A stretch of DNA of 64,000 bases from Rhytidiadelphus loreus (Eukaryota; Streptophyta; Bryopsida; Hypnales; Hylocomiaceae): assembly GCA_947034895.1 (NCBI GenBank), contig OX344762.1:38916760-38980759 (forward strand), written 5' to 3'. How positions within the stretch are numbered: the first letter of the stretch is position 1; each line of letters begins with the position of its first letter. The translations under genes were made by a program, and so were the position numbers. Positions 10,451 to 23,550 of this stretch are shown here, in pieces. Below the pieces are notes generated by a model. That model did no database searches. It saw nothing but the letters and a program-made list of their open reading frames with translations, and was not told the DNA's origin.

Positions 10451-12044
10451 TGTTATGCACCAAAATGGAATACGATATGAAAGAAAATGTGTACTATAAG
10501 TTAAAAATGAAATAACCAACCTTTATTTAGGAGGGGTTTTTAAGTTTAATATAGAAGGGGTTCTCTAATTGTAAGTACTATAAACTTATTAGAAAAAACA
10601 TACTCCCCTTGTTCTACTAAAAAAATTCTAAAGTGGACACAATTTGTATCCCACTAAAAAGCTTTGTATATTGATTTTGATCGTTCAACTAGCATTCACA
10701 TGTGGTAAATGATCAAGGCAAGTTAAACAATTACAAATTCCTCAATGGGGATTTACATAACAAGTGTTTCAATAGCCAAACTATAATCATAGTTAGCACC
10801 ACTCAATAGGAATCTAGGTAGTGTTTTGATATTCACAACAACTAATTTTAGAATTGTGTACGAGTAAATTAGAGTTTACATCAATCTCACCTCAATCTCT
10901 CATAATCTAATTTATTTATGCAAATTGTGATCCACTCAAAATTGAGAAGACAAGATTTGCCTTTAGTTGTGGGTGCCAACAACATTGGCAAACTACGCTC
11001 AAATATACTACCTTCTATAAGGATTTTGGATGCAAAGCAACAATTTCTAAGCTAGAGATTTTGCATAGATTTAAGGGATGGATTATGGGTTTGAATGTAT
11101 GTATCACTAGCACAATGATTAGAAATAGTTTTAATCCCTCACTAGGAAAAAATTTGGAGGATTTTGGGGGGACAAAGGTTTGTAGTACTTTTAGGAGTAC
11201 AATTTACACATCAATAGTAAAGTATTGATTGTCATCAATTTCAAGAATATGAGGATGACGACCTATTTCCAACCAATTCAACAATTCAGCCTATTTGTGA
11301 TATGAGGAAGACTAAAGAAAAAAATTCCCATATAGAGAAATAGCTTTAAGAAGGATTTCATAATTTTTTTAAATTCTTTTTCTCAAGAACAAAATTATCA
11401 TGAATATTTTTTTAGAAGATTTTGTTTGTCCCATTCTCAATTTATAGGCAAACCAATTTTCAACTATAGGGTTGTTTACAAACCAATGTAGGTGACCATT
11501 GTGACTTTCAATGTACATGTTGTGATCATTTTATGTTTCAATGTACACCTCCCAGACATTTCTGTTGCTCATGTTGGCTATGTTGTACACAAGCCACCAT
11601 CTACAATACTCCTAATCGGAATGCAAGAGACTAAGTTGTGAAAATGGGGTGACGATAGTAAATGGGTCAACTCCTTTTAGTGGTGTACATTTACAACTTT
11701 TAATTTAAAACCACATGTGAGCATTAAGTTACTTCCATTGTCTATTTTCAAGGTTCTATAACACCAACTAAGGTTGTTCTAATTATTTACTTCAAAAACT
11801 CATATCTATATCTATATCCTAATTTTAAATAAACAAAAATTTGCTTTTGAAAGATGTTTAGTATTCCCATTTAATATAAGAATTTGGAGTTGATGTCTCA
11901 TGTTGCCAAGGATTGATGGATTATTGAGGTGTAAACATTTTACAATGTTTTAGTGCACTATAAATAGGCACTTTTCTTTAAAAGGCTTTATACCTATAGA
12001 TTGCAATACACTATAATGTTGACTTTTTTTCTTATGAATAACCC
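10451..12044. other. No gene seen; one dispersed repeat at about 11330-11590
   Basis: The part around 11330-11590 (TTTCAATGTACATGTTGT, then CAGACATTT) matches 27540-27780, so it is a two-copy dispersed repeat. The rest is AT-rich with no coding frame of interest. Confidence 0.5.
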
Positions 12045-12440
12045 CTAAAAAATGGTGGAAAATTTTCACCTTTTAGGGCAATAAGAAAAAAATGAAAAAA
12101 AAATGAAATGAAATTCAACTATACAAATTTGTTTTTAGACCTATTAGACTGTGTGGAAAAAAAATTCAGAAACTTTGACCACATGGATTAAAAGATTATA
12201 ATGTTTGAAGTTTGACAAGAAAATTTCCAACCTTGTTCTACAAGGCCAACAGACTTTAATTTTTAGAGTGAGATTTCTACATTATATATATGTGATTATT
12301 TTCTTACATTGGCATCTTATATCATATAATTTATATACCTACCAACTTTCAAAATTATAGAAAGAATTTTGCATAAGCTACCAAAGCTTCCCCAAAATTT
12401 GAAGGCAACGTAACTTTTGATCTAGAATCCATGCTATAGG
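12045..12440 (+). repeat. Dispersed AT-rich repeat copy (family of 20106 and 31856)
   Basis: AAAGATTATAATGTTTGAAG, AGAGTGAGATTTCTAC and TATCATATAATTTATATACC follow in the family order. It begins near TAACCCCTAAAAAATGG, so its end resembles the TTAA family. It is non-coding. Confidence 0.6.
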
Positions 12441-15400
12441 GAGTTCAATGCCAAGGTGTCTATTTGTTCTAACTAGATTTGGATAAACTAATGGTACCAT
12501 TATACTCAAAGGTACATTACTAGTTGTAGTATGAGGATCAAATATTAAAATCTAGTTACAATACTTAGGCATTTATTTTACATAATTTGGATACGAGATA
12601 CCTTAACATTGAACTCTCTACACATGAATTTCGAAAGTTTTTTGCAATTTTTTCAAAAAAGAATGATGTGCTTATAGACAATCCTAACTTGTATTTGCAA
12701 TTGAATTTTGAAAATTCATTGTTGACGTCTCTCAATGAATTTTCATGTAATATCATGAGATTCAATGTAAAAAATTCACCAAAAATAGAATTTTGGTTTT
12801 TTGAAGTTGAAATTTTATATGCACAATTGGGATTACATAGGAATGCAATGATTTAAGAATTGCATACAAACTGTGAAAGATTGCATTTGAAAATGGGGGC
12901 ATTTTTGTCAAGGCATTATTCACTTGTAATCAACATTGCCTAAGAAGTGACACTTACCTCATTTGGATTCAAAAGAGACAATTTTTTTCTAGATATTGAT
13001 TAGACAAAATGTATACAATTTTAAAATGAAAGTCTATGAGGATTTAGTGTTGGTTTTTAAAACACTTACAATCAATACTTTAAAATTTTATAACTTATTC
13101 ATATTGTGTTTGAATAATGCATGCCAAAATGCATTGGAATCTTCTTTTAATTGCTAATAAGGCCTAATAAAGTTATTTATGTATAATAATAGTAATTATG
13201 ATCAATTGTTAATAGAGTGTGCATGCCTTAGTACCAATTTTATCAAACTCCCTCACATTCACCATAGATACAACTTTTGTCAATCCAAAACCTCCTTCCC
13301 TTTGGTCCAAAGTCAATAAAGAAAGTTCTAGAGAATTTAAAAGACATGTCTTTCAGAAATAATTATTACATTTCAAAACCATAGAATTTGTCCCTACAAA
13401 TGTTTTCCTTTGATCATAAAAAAATAATTTTTCAAAGATATCATCACCTATTTTTCTAATGTTTCATACATGAGAGGTTTGTCACTCATTCAAACTTTAG
13501 TCACACAAGTTTACCTTACCACCATCCACCCAATTTTGTCACCTACAAGATCCTTTTAATTGTGTCAAGTGGCCCACCACAATCTTTACAACCCTTTATC
13601 ATGATGGCCATGCACTTGGGGAGTGGACAAATCAACCCATGCTTTAACAAGGGTTTGTTTACAATTTAACATTTTAGCTTTGAAAAATTACAAAAAATTT
13701 ACTTCTGATTGGAAATGTTTTCATTCTTTTTGCAATTGACTTCTCTCAAACTTTTCTATTTCTAAAAAATATGGAAGCTAACAAATAGCTTCTCCAAAGT
13801 ATCTAGATAGCAAATTTGTGTGGTAATAAACAAATCTACCTTAAATTCTAATTAGCATTTTCTTGATAATTTCTTGTACTAACTAAGTTATGGCATTCAA
13901 TTATGACACTTTGCATAAGGATTACCAACCATGCATCCCTGAAAGGATGAGACCTATCACCAAGATATATTGCAAAAATGATTTGTTTTTTGGACCAATA
14001 CGTGCATTTTTCATTTCTATAATTATTTGGAAAATCATTCATCAGACACTTTTTGGTTGCAATGTCCTTATAGGGTTAATATGCCAAAAACTAACAAAAA
14101 AAACTAGTAGTGATTATAAGCATTAGATGGGATTTAGCTTGTTTGGAGGGCTCTGAGATCCCTGCAGTTTCCAGACTATAGGAACACAGTCACAACAGCT
14201 TGCTGATGTGGCTGAGAAACTACCACGTTAGAATTTAAAAATTAAAATTAAAACCTTTTTTTTTAATTTTAAATTTAAAAATAAATAAATGATTTTTTTA
14301 TTTTGGATAGTAGTGGCTGGTTCCCAACATAGATAACTAATTTGAAACAACCCTCCAGGGGGGCTAAAACACATCTAATGTTAGTTTGTATTGGAGATGG
14401 AAAGTCTAAAGTTCTTAACTATTATATGTTCATATCTCTTTAATATTACCTTCTTTTATACGTCACAATCACTCTTTTCGCATCAAGCTATAGGAACCAA
14501 TGTATATATCTTACATAAAAGTCATAGTTTACATAAATGAAGTGATTTTTGTCAAAAGTATCACATGTCGTTTTGTCACTATTTTAGAAATAATGTTACT
14601 TTTACATCGGCAACACTATCAACATAGTGTCACAATGTTAATATAATTCATACAATACTTGCATCTTGGATAAAAAATCTATATTATACTTGCAATTGAA
14701 TAGTTATGTGGAGTGACATTAGAGAAATTTGGGTATATTGGGATGAATAAATATTCTTTTAATTGCAATGTAATAGTAGAAACATGGTCCCTGTAGACTT
14801 AAGGAATTAACTATGAGAATATCCATGGGTAAAATTTTTCATCTAGGTCTTCTTGTGAATCATTTTCTTAGTCTACATAGGTCATGTTTCTATTGGTGAT
14901 TGAGTTTGGTGGCCACAATTGCCAAAAAATATTGAAATCAAATGCCAAAATTTAGAGAATCTTTTTTTTGAATTTTTTTTGAAAAAAAATCTATATATTT
15001 CTATTTTAGTCAAACACCAAATTACAATAGGCAACTTTAGTTAATTATTTGGCAAAAATGCCAACCTTGACCACCAAAGGCCTCCTTACATGCTCGTCCA
15101 ATGGGCAACTTTACAACTAATTCAAGCAAGACATAAGCAGCTCCACCAATTGTCTTGTAAAGGTGGGCAAGCAAGAAAAGAAGAGTTGAAATTTCATTGA
15201 TATTGGTTGACAACCTCATTGGTGGAGATTACTGAATCTAATACAGTCAAATTTTATATTGTTTTTTCTCCATCCACTGAGTCCATATGAAAGTTCAAAG
15301 GCTATTTTTTTTTGTAACACCCATTGTGCAATTCTCATGACCGATACATGTAAAGAGGCTCAAATTTAGTACATAATCAATTATGGATAAATAAAGCCCC

Positions 15401-15573
15401 TTCTCAAAACCTAATAAGCTTCTTCCTAATCTATTAGAAAAATTGTTGAAATTTATCTATTATTTTGATAAAACATTGGGAAATATGAGTGTTTTGATGA
15501 AATTTTGTTAATTCACCAAGACCAATGCTTAAAAAAAGAATTATGTCACACCAAGAACATAAAAGCTCCATAT
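12441..15573. other. Long AT-rich stretch, no gene recognised
   Basis: Small open frames around 12565-12856 and 13848-14126 overlap on both strands and show no motif. A slightly richer-GC patch lies at 14130-14230. No RNA gene was seen. Confidence 0.4.
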
Positions 15574-16283
15574 TTAGAGCATCTCCACTATTGCACGATC
15601 AAAATGCCATGCCAATGTAGGTTACTTAGGCTCATACTAAGTGAGAATAAGGATGGGCCGAACCTCCACTCATACTAAGTGTAGTCGTTTAATAACGGCA
15701 CAATTTATACAAAAGGAATTTTGGATTTAGTTTGTTGCTTGATTTGGGGGAGGCATTGTTCATTTTTCAAAGCTCCAGAGCCAATGTTCACCAACTATTC
15801 TTCCAAATTGAAACTCTCTCACAACAAAATATAGTGACAACAAGACGATGCTTCCTAGGATCTGAGCTCCTAGTGCAAATGCTTGGACATGGCATGATTC
15901 CGTATGCAACACAATGATAAAAAAAAACAGTGGTTAGTGCATTGTTAGCTAGTGGAATTGGGAAAAAATCCAGTTACAATTTTAAAACATCAGCAAAAAT
16001 CTAATGAAAAAATCCATAAAATTTCTATTTAGAATAAAAATAGTGAAAATAACTAGACTCAGTTCTTTGAAAACCTGGTTCAATATAAGTATTGAAGGAA
16101 ATTAGCGAGGAAAATTCAAAAAGTTTCTTGAACACTAGTGCGGCATGGTTTTTGAAGAGCCTACTCCTAGGCCTGCTCTAAAATTGGGCAATGGCGAGTT
16201 TGCATTGGGAGGACAAATTAAAGCCCGGGCTTACCACAGACTGAATTAGGCCTCTTCCTAGTGAAAGAGTAGAGATGCTCTAA
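15574..16283. mobile_element. Non-autonomous DNA transposon, ends TTAGAGCATCTC, TAT flanks
   Basis: The left end is TTAGAGCATCTCCACTATT and the right end AGAGTAGAGATGCTCTAA, an inverted pair of about 18 bases with few mismatches. TAT lies on each side (15571-15573 and 16284-16286), consistent with a 3-bp target duplication. At 710 bases it has no transposase. GAGCATCTC-type ends are common among plant MITEs. The superfamily (Harbinger-like or other) is not settled. Confidence 0.65.
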
Positions 16284-18845
16284 TATCTTTAAAATGTGCA
16301 CCAATCCTTGGAGGTTCAAGCTTTGTAAATTTTGTCAAAGGAAATGCTTGCACTTAAAGTAATAATGCTATCCTTTTTATCATCTAGGGCAATGTATGAG
16401 GGACTTGAACTTCTTGTACCAAAGGTAAAACAATCTATGACCACCCAAATTTGCAATGTGCTAATTATTTCCTGTATTTTTTAGAAAAATAATTACTTGA
16501 ATTGAAATAAATTCAAGTGGAATCGTATTAGCTTGATAAGAACTTGAATTGATATGGATTTTCAAATCAAAAAAATAAAATTGTTAATAGGTGGGGGTCA
16601 TGACTATCTTTAAAAGGTTCAAAATGAGTGACCTACCATCCTAATTCCATTTAATGAGTGTTATAAAAACACAAGTTCAACATCCTAAAAGCACCTCTTT
16701 TATTAGCTAAAGCTACAACTTATTGTGACAAGTATTTATTCATAATTAAGCCCACCTTTAATCAACATCTATTGAACCACGTCTTTTTATCAACCTTAAA
16801 TCGTTTATAAATAGATGTGAATTCAATGTCATTCTCTAGGGGTCATTCTTTGACAATAGCATCCAATAATAAACCCAAAGTACATGACTTACACACACTG
16901 TGGAAATGGGTGGAAGACTGGTGCAAATGGGAGGATCTTGCAGATGGTGGAATTGGGTAATTGACAGCAATGGGTTGATTGACTCTATATAACAAATTTG
17001 TACAAAAATAATTTGAAAAGTAGAAAACAAGAGCAAGTCATAAATATGAGGCCTAAAAATGTGGAGCAATGAAAAAATAAAATATAGGAAATAAATTGTA
17101 CTTGGTGAATAATAAACTTATACTAGGATCTAAATTGGGTTTATTTGAATATAATTTATGAACTATGATTTAATGTTGATCTTATGATGATATGTGTATG
17201 AATCTATTGGTAGGAACAATTTTATTCAAGGAGAAAGAGAGAGGATCAATGGATTTTAGATCTACATGAAGAAAGAGTCCATCCTGGAATTTTAGATCAA
17301 GATGTTTATGGATGATTCTATCCAAAAATTATTATTTCATGCACACATTTTTGTGTGCTTGTTGCTCTACCAACAACAACAATGTTCCAAAAAAAAAACT
17401 TTTGAAAATGTTCATTCATCCCACGAGGCTCACCATGTGGAAGAGACCTCACAAATATGTTATATACAAAGATTTTGATGTCATTGATTTTGTACAATCG
17501 GCATCTAGTGGTCTTCATTGGAGCGATGAAGTTATTTATACCCGCAAGCATAAATAAAACATGCAAAATCTTACAAAAAAATCCATTTATTCTCCCCCAA
17601 ATTGTGCACATTCACTTCAATAATTTCATCAATTGAAAAATGGAGAATATTAATATTGCCAAATATTCCTTCAAGATCTTCCTTGCATCCCCTTTGAATT
17701 GATTATTTTGCTAAGTCAAAAAACAATTGCTACACATGGATTGAAGTGTCCCAGCAGCATGCAATCCGTGCATATAAACTCGCATCTCCATTGTATATTG
17801 TATCTTGTTTTGAGATTAAAGAAGACCCCAATGTCCCATTAAATCCAAACATAAGGTAACAGCAATCTTCATTGATTTCCATGTCAAAGGCTTGCTTGTT
17901 TGCTTGTGATGTCACCCAATCGTACACGTGACTCATTTCAACAAAAAAAAATTGAACATATTAATACTGTATGATGTTAGTATGTAATTTATCAAATTCA
18001 ACCATGGCTACCTCCATTCAATAATGCTTTGGTTTCAGAAAAATTCAACCAACTAAAGTATGTCCAATCACTTAGATTGGCTACCATGTGGGTGCATAGG
18101 TTCATCAAACTAGTTAAGTTATGGGTGTACAACATTGTCCTATAAATAAATGAACCAAGGCTTTAACTTTATTGATTTTGCGGAAGGGTCTTAACATATT
18201 TTTATTTTTTATTTTTTGGGGGGGCCTAATGTACCTAAGTGGACCACACCTATGAGACCATTTTTCAAGAACTTTGAGTGGATCCACACCAACTAACTCC
18301 TTCATATTGATCTCCAAGTGATACTTAATTTTTTTGAATGCCGAGATCTTTTCAGCTTTTTCCTCGCTTATGAATAATAAACCACGAACTTGCGAAGCAC
18401 ATGGATAGAAGGTGAAACTTTGGTCCGTGAAGTACATGGAAGGTTTGGTCCAACTGAACAACTTTGGTCTGGGAAGTACAGTACAATGGAAGGTTTGGTC
18501 CTCCTCAGATATTTTCTTGGTTTAAATCTATATTTTTAGCCCCTCGAGAATCTCGGGTTTCTAAAAAAATATAAATGAATGATGTGTTATAAAGTGCAAC
18601 TTACAAGAATAATGTAAAATAGGAGGTCCACAAAGCGTCCATTGAAGAGCTTAAACAAAATTTTCGGAGGTGAAACTTTTCGGAGTATTTTTCAATAAAT
18701 TAACCTTGAAAAACAAATGGAATTGGCATCTAACCAAGTCATTTCATATTTTTTGGAGCTTTGTAGAATTAGTTATGAAAATTTGAAGTTAAAATGCACT
18801 CAGCTGTGAATTTGCCCACCTTCTGAAATGTGAACTATTTTTATA
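16284..18845. other. AT-rich stretch, no gene recognised
   Basis: Frames up to 115 codons (minus strand, 18114-18461) and an antisense pair near 17312-17611 show no conserved motif or splice context that I can support. TGAACAACTTTGGTCTGGGAAG and a repeat of TTTGGTC near 18420-18500 hint at a small local duplication. Confidence 0.4.
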
Positions 18846-20085
18846 TCCTTCTAAGTTCCTTGACTATGTTTTCACCATAAACACTCTAAAACTGTCATTT
18901 CTAGCTCAAATACCAAATTTTAGAGAAAAAAAACATTTTTGGACACAAGGAATCGTATAATCTTGAAGTATGCTATTTAGGAAAGATGTGGAAAAAATTT
19001 CAAAAATTTCCATTGCGATCAAATTCAAATTCACAGAAATCATTTTTTGGGCCTTGCAAAAAACAGGGCAGTTGCACTTCACAAGCTCACTTTTCTATAA
19101 AAAAACCCGTCCCAAATACTGGTGCTTCTTTGGATTCTTTTTCCTAAATAAGTTGGCTACATGCTTAAAAATTTTCACATCATTTGGAATTGTACAAAAT
19201 ATAGGAAAAAAAGAGTAAGTAGAAAGAAATAGAAAATGATTCAAAATACTAAATTGTTAAGAATTTAGTTATGCAATTGAAAAATGCCAATCCCAATTGT
19301 TGTAATGTTGTAATAAACAATCTACATCCTATGATTTTATTTTTTTCATTTCCCGGGTAGTATGGGTAAAGAAAAAGAAAATCACTTTTCTAAGAAACAA
19401 AAATTTGAAATTGGTTTTCTAGATTTTCTAGATTTACATGGAAAATTTTGAATCATTCCATTTTGATTAATGAAGTGAAAGTTATGAGGAGTTTTAGTTT
19501 GTACGCAATTATGGATTCTCTATTCTAAAATAAACTTTGAAGTCCTTTATTTCACTCAATTTTCAATATTTTTTGAAGAAAATAAAGTCACATGATGTAG
19601 ATTGTTTATTACAACATTACGACCATTGAGATTGGCATTTTTCAATTACATAACTAAATTCTTAACAACTTAGTATTTTGTATCATTCTTTACTTCTTTC
19701 TACTTGTTATTTATTTTCCTATATGTTGTACAATTCCAAATGATCTGAAAATTTTCAAGCATGTAGCCAACTTGACTTGAAGAATGAATCCAAAGAATCT
19801 CTACAATTTTGGACATTTTTTCATATGAATGTGACCTTGTGAAGTGCATTTGCCTAGTTTTTCACAGGGCCAAAAAAAGGATTTTTGTCACCTCAAACAC
19901 TAATATCTTGCAATCTACGCGGTGGAAATTTTGGAAATTTTTTCCACATCTTCTCAAACTAGTGTACTACAAGATCCTATGGTTACATGTGTACAAATTT
20001 TTGTTTTCCTAAAATGTAGCACTTGTACCCAAAATGGCAAGTTTGGAGAGTTTTTGGTGAAAACATAGTCAAGGAACTTAAGGGA
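18846..20085. mobile_element. Foldback form of the TTAA-element
   Basis: Two arms of about 500 bases (18856-19350 and 19585-20085) are inverted copies of the same half of the element. Both carry AAATTGTTAAGAATTTAGTT or its complement and the TTTTCACCAAAAAC-like end. Between them lies about 240 bases of the element's middle. The right end GGAACTTAAGGG is followed by TTAA (20086-20089). The left end has decayed (CCTTCTAAGTTCC). It looks like a rearranged or doubly inserted copy. Confidence 0.65.
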
Positions 20086-20105
20086 TTAACATATAAAAGA
20101 CAGAG

Positions 20106-20880
20106 GGTATTTTTCAAGTGAAATTGTCAGAAACAATGACATTTTTTGTGCATTGACGAAAATTGAAAATTAAACTTCTTATTAGAATTCCAATAGTACA
20201 AAAGTGTGTAAGACTATAAGGGGATGTTGTGGAAAGAAATTTAGCCCATTGGACCACACATATTGTAAAATTATAACATTTTAAGTTTGAAAAACAAATT
20301 CTTTTCATCCCTTCAAAATAGGGTCAACACACCTCAAGCTCTCTTGGAGTGAGATTTTTGCTCTATGCAAAATTAGGTACACTCATGCAAAATTTTAGAA
20401 GCAAACAAAAGGGCTACCTTATTCTAATTCACCATGCAATATGAGGAGGTCAAGTAATCCAACAATACACTAGCTATTTTTTGATGATTTCTTGTGCACT
20501 ATGAAATTTGTTTATTCAAAATTCAAATGGTAAAAATACATAGTAGAAAATTTAGAATATGTTGAAATGATTCCAAAATCATTAACTTTATAGATTGTAA
20601 GATAATAGCATTTGAAGTTAAAAGAAAACATATTTTTTTCAAAATTAGCTTGACATAGTTAACAAAGTTGTACTCTTCTTGGAGTGTGATTTTAGGAATA
20701 TAATTATTTTTTCTATTGACAATTTTATGCCATATCATATAAATCACATACCTACCAAATTTTGTAATTGATAAGAGATTTAGCAAAAGAGACCAAATTA
20801 TCCCAAAAAATTCAAGCAACATAACTTTTCACCCAAGCATCCAATTGGATTTTTTTTCCTAAAGGTGGTTATGGAATGCG
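20106..20880 (+). repeat. Dispersed AT-rich repeat copy
   Basis: The order GTCAGAAACAATGAC, TTGGACCACACATATTG, GTGAGATTTTTGCTCTA, ACAATTTTATGCCATATCAT, CACATACCTACCAA recurs at 24200-24760 and 31856-32620, and inverted at 56900-57580. It is non-coding. The family origin is unknown, possibly an old transposon. Confidence 0.65.
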
Positions 20881-21865
20881 CCTTGTGTAAAAACCGGGGT
20901 AAAAATTTCAGAAACATCCATTTAAAATTGACTTCATAAAAATCTACCCCTACATCCAATTGTTTTTTCAATGAACAATTGTTTTTTGAAGGTTAACAAA
21001 TCCAACCATAGAATCCTTATTAAGTATATCCTCCCAAAATTTTAGAGTGAAAATCCTCATTCATTGCAAGTTTTAATGTGCCAAAACTTCAAAAAATAGT
21101 TTTTTTCTAGCCCTTCTTTAAGGCGAAGTTCTATCTTTCAACATTTTTAGAAAGAACCATGTCTTTCAACATTTTTAAAAAATGGTGAAGTTTTGTCTCT
21201 CAACATAATTTAAAATTTTTCTCATGCAGTTTGTCAAATTATTTTTCTATAACTGAATATTTTTTTGATTTGGACAAAACCTCCTCTTTGGGTGATTTTT
21301 CAAAATCAAACACCACAAGTAATGCTCATTGTGCATTGTGTTGGAAGAGAGATCAAGCCAACGAGACATCATCTCAAGAAGAAATACTTCATGGGTAGTG
21401 CAAGTGGGCAAGGGCTAATTGGGTAAAAATTGTTGATGAAAATAGTGAGGTGAAATTTTTGTTTTCCTAGTGTAAGTGTGTAACTCGATTGATTTCAAAG
21501 TAATATTTGTTTTCTTCCATTTCTTGTGAAAATTGACATGCATGTTTTAAAATAATTACAATTGCATTGAGTCAAAAAAAGCAAACTTTTTCTTTGTGAA
21601 TTTTTAAAGATATGGCACCCCAAAGTCATTTTGCTAAGGGAAAAAAAATTGCTATTCAGTTTTCTAAACTCTAATTGTAAATATCTCAAAATTTGTACAA
21701 TCAAATTCTTTGAAAATTGGAGAGCAAACTAATTTCATAGTAGTAAACAAGATCATACCATTATATTTTCAAAAAAACTGATTCTAAAAATAATTGTACA
21801 TTAGATTTACAAAACAACAATTTAAAGGTGATTTTGGAGGTCTTGGGACTTACTATAGGGATTAA
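20881..21865. other. No gene seen; small triplication at about 21120-21215
   Basis: CTTTCAACATTTTTA occurs twice, and a third related CTCTCAACATAATTT follows at spacings of about 40 bases. The remaining sequence is AT-rich and non-coding. Confidence 0.45.
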
Positions 21866-22789
21866 CCCCTAAAATTCCTTGACTATGTTATTACCAAAAA
21901 CGCTAAGAAATTGTCATTTCTAATACAAATACCAAATTTTAGAGAAATATTATTTTGGGACACATGTAATTGTAGGATCTTGTAGTACGCTAGTTTGAGA
22001 AGATGTGGAAAAAATTTCAGAAATTTCCACACTGTAGATTGCAAGATATTAGCATTTGAAGTGACAATAATCCTTTGGGGGTCCCTAAGAAAAATTGGGC
22101 ATCTGCACTTCATAAGGTCACATTTGTATGATAAAATGTATGAAATGGTGGTGCTTCTTTGGATTCATCCTTCAACGCAAGTTGGCTAGTACATGATTGA
22201 AAATTTTCAAATCATTTGGAATTGTACAACATATAGGAAAAAAAATAGTGAATAGAAAGAAATAAAGAATGATTCAAAATACTAAATTGTTAAGAATTTA
22301 GTTATGCAATTGAAGAATGCCAATCCCAATGGCTGTAATGTTGTAATAAACAATCTACATCCTATGATTTTGTATTTTATAAAAAATATTGAAAATTGAG
22401 TTAAATAAAGGACCTCAAAAGTTTATTTTAGAGTAGAGAATCCATAATTGTGTGCAAACTAAAACACCTCGTAACTTTTGATTCATTGATCAAAATAGAA
22501 TAATTCAAAGCTTTCTATGTATATATAAATTTAGAAAACCAATTTCAAATTTTTGTTTCTGAAAGTGATTTTTTCAAAACTGCCCAAGTTGAAAAACAAA
22601 TTAACTGCATATCAAGCCATAACTTTTGACTTATATTTCCAAATGTCATGAAATTTAGTGTACATAAAAGATATTCCTCATCCACACCTTTTATAAAATT
22701 TTGGGACAAAAACATGGAAATCTCTAGTCACACGTACCTACCCAAAATTTCTATGTTGCTAAAAAACACACACCTTGGTCCTTTAGGAA
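21866..22789 (+). mobile_element. TTAA-element, near full length
   Basis: The left end CCCCTAAAATTCC is preceded by TTAA (21862-21865). The right end GGTCCTTTAGGAA is followed by TTAA (22790-22793). It is 924 bases long. The order of blocks is the exact reverse of the nested copy at 7909-8813 over the whole length, including ACTTATATTTCCAAATGTCA in the distal half. It contains no reading frame with transposase features. Confidence 0.75.
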
Positions 22790-23071
22790 TTAAAGAGTTG
22801 AAACTCAAATTCATAATTATTTCTAAAATACTTATAAAATGAATTGGAAAATGAACTTAAATTTTTTTTGTCATGAGAATGCATACTTTAAGTTAGGCTA
22901 CTTGTTTTGTTTTGTTTTGTGACACTTAGACCTATAGTGTAAAAGTTATTGAATTTTAAAGTTTTTTTTAATTCAAAAATTCAAAAATTACTTTTACTTT
23001 TATTTTAGTTGTGGCAAGGGCACAAGGCTTACTAGTTAGAGTCTATCTAACACTAAAAAAAACAAGATTGG

Positions 23072-23550
23072 GGTGAATTGACCCTCTTGCTTGTCTCCCA
23101 TAAGTCATTCCAAAGGAAGGCACATAAAATAAAAGACCCACTTATTACATGTTATTTCAAGCCTCCAAGAGACCGTTTGAGGGTTGTTCCCCTTCACTAT
23201 TCCCCCACAATAAAGGATGGCCAGCTATCCCAAAAACAAATTCAAAAATTCAAAAATATATATATTTTTTTAAAATGTGCCGGCAAACTCTCGGCCAAGT
23301 AGGACCGCTGAGGTGTCAGGCCAGCAGTCACGTTCCCTGCATTCTCACAGCGGTAGAACCCGCGGTCTCTCGGAGGCCTGAAAAAACATCTAATGATTTT
23401 GCGCTTGATTAATTTATCTTCTACTCCCCTATAACTAATTTGGGGGTCTCTGATTGCAAATATGAATTCAAAATTTGCAAATTTTATCATGCATACCAAA
23501 CAAAAAAATTCAGGATTTCCCTTGGGCACAAGCAAGGGGGTCAGTTCACC
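23072..23550. mobile_element. DNA transposon with ends GGTGAAYTGACCC
   Basis: The left end GGTGAATTGACCCTCTTGCT is matched in inverted form by AGCAAGGGGGTCAGTTCACC at the right. It is 479 bases. The centre holds an unusually GC-rich patch (23280-23380, with CCGCGGTCTCTCGGAGG) in an otherwise AT-rich element. The right third matches 37030-37160. It has no transposase. The target duplication was not resolved. Confidence 0.7.

Noticed and set aside
17312..17611. Opposing 81- and 97-codon frames
   Set aside because: They overlap antisense, lack motifs, and are typical chance frames.
18114..18461. 115-codon minus-strand frame in AT-rich DNA
   Set aside because: It has no known domain, no splice or promoter context and ordinary length for chance; it was not called as a gene.
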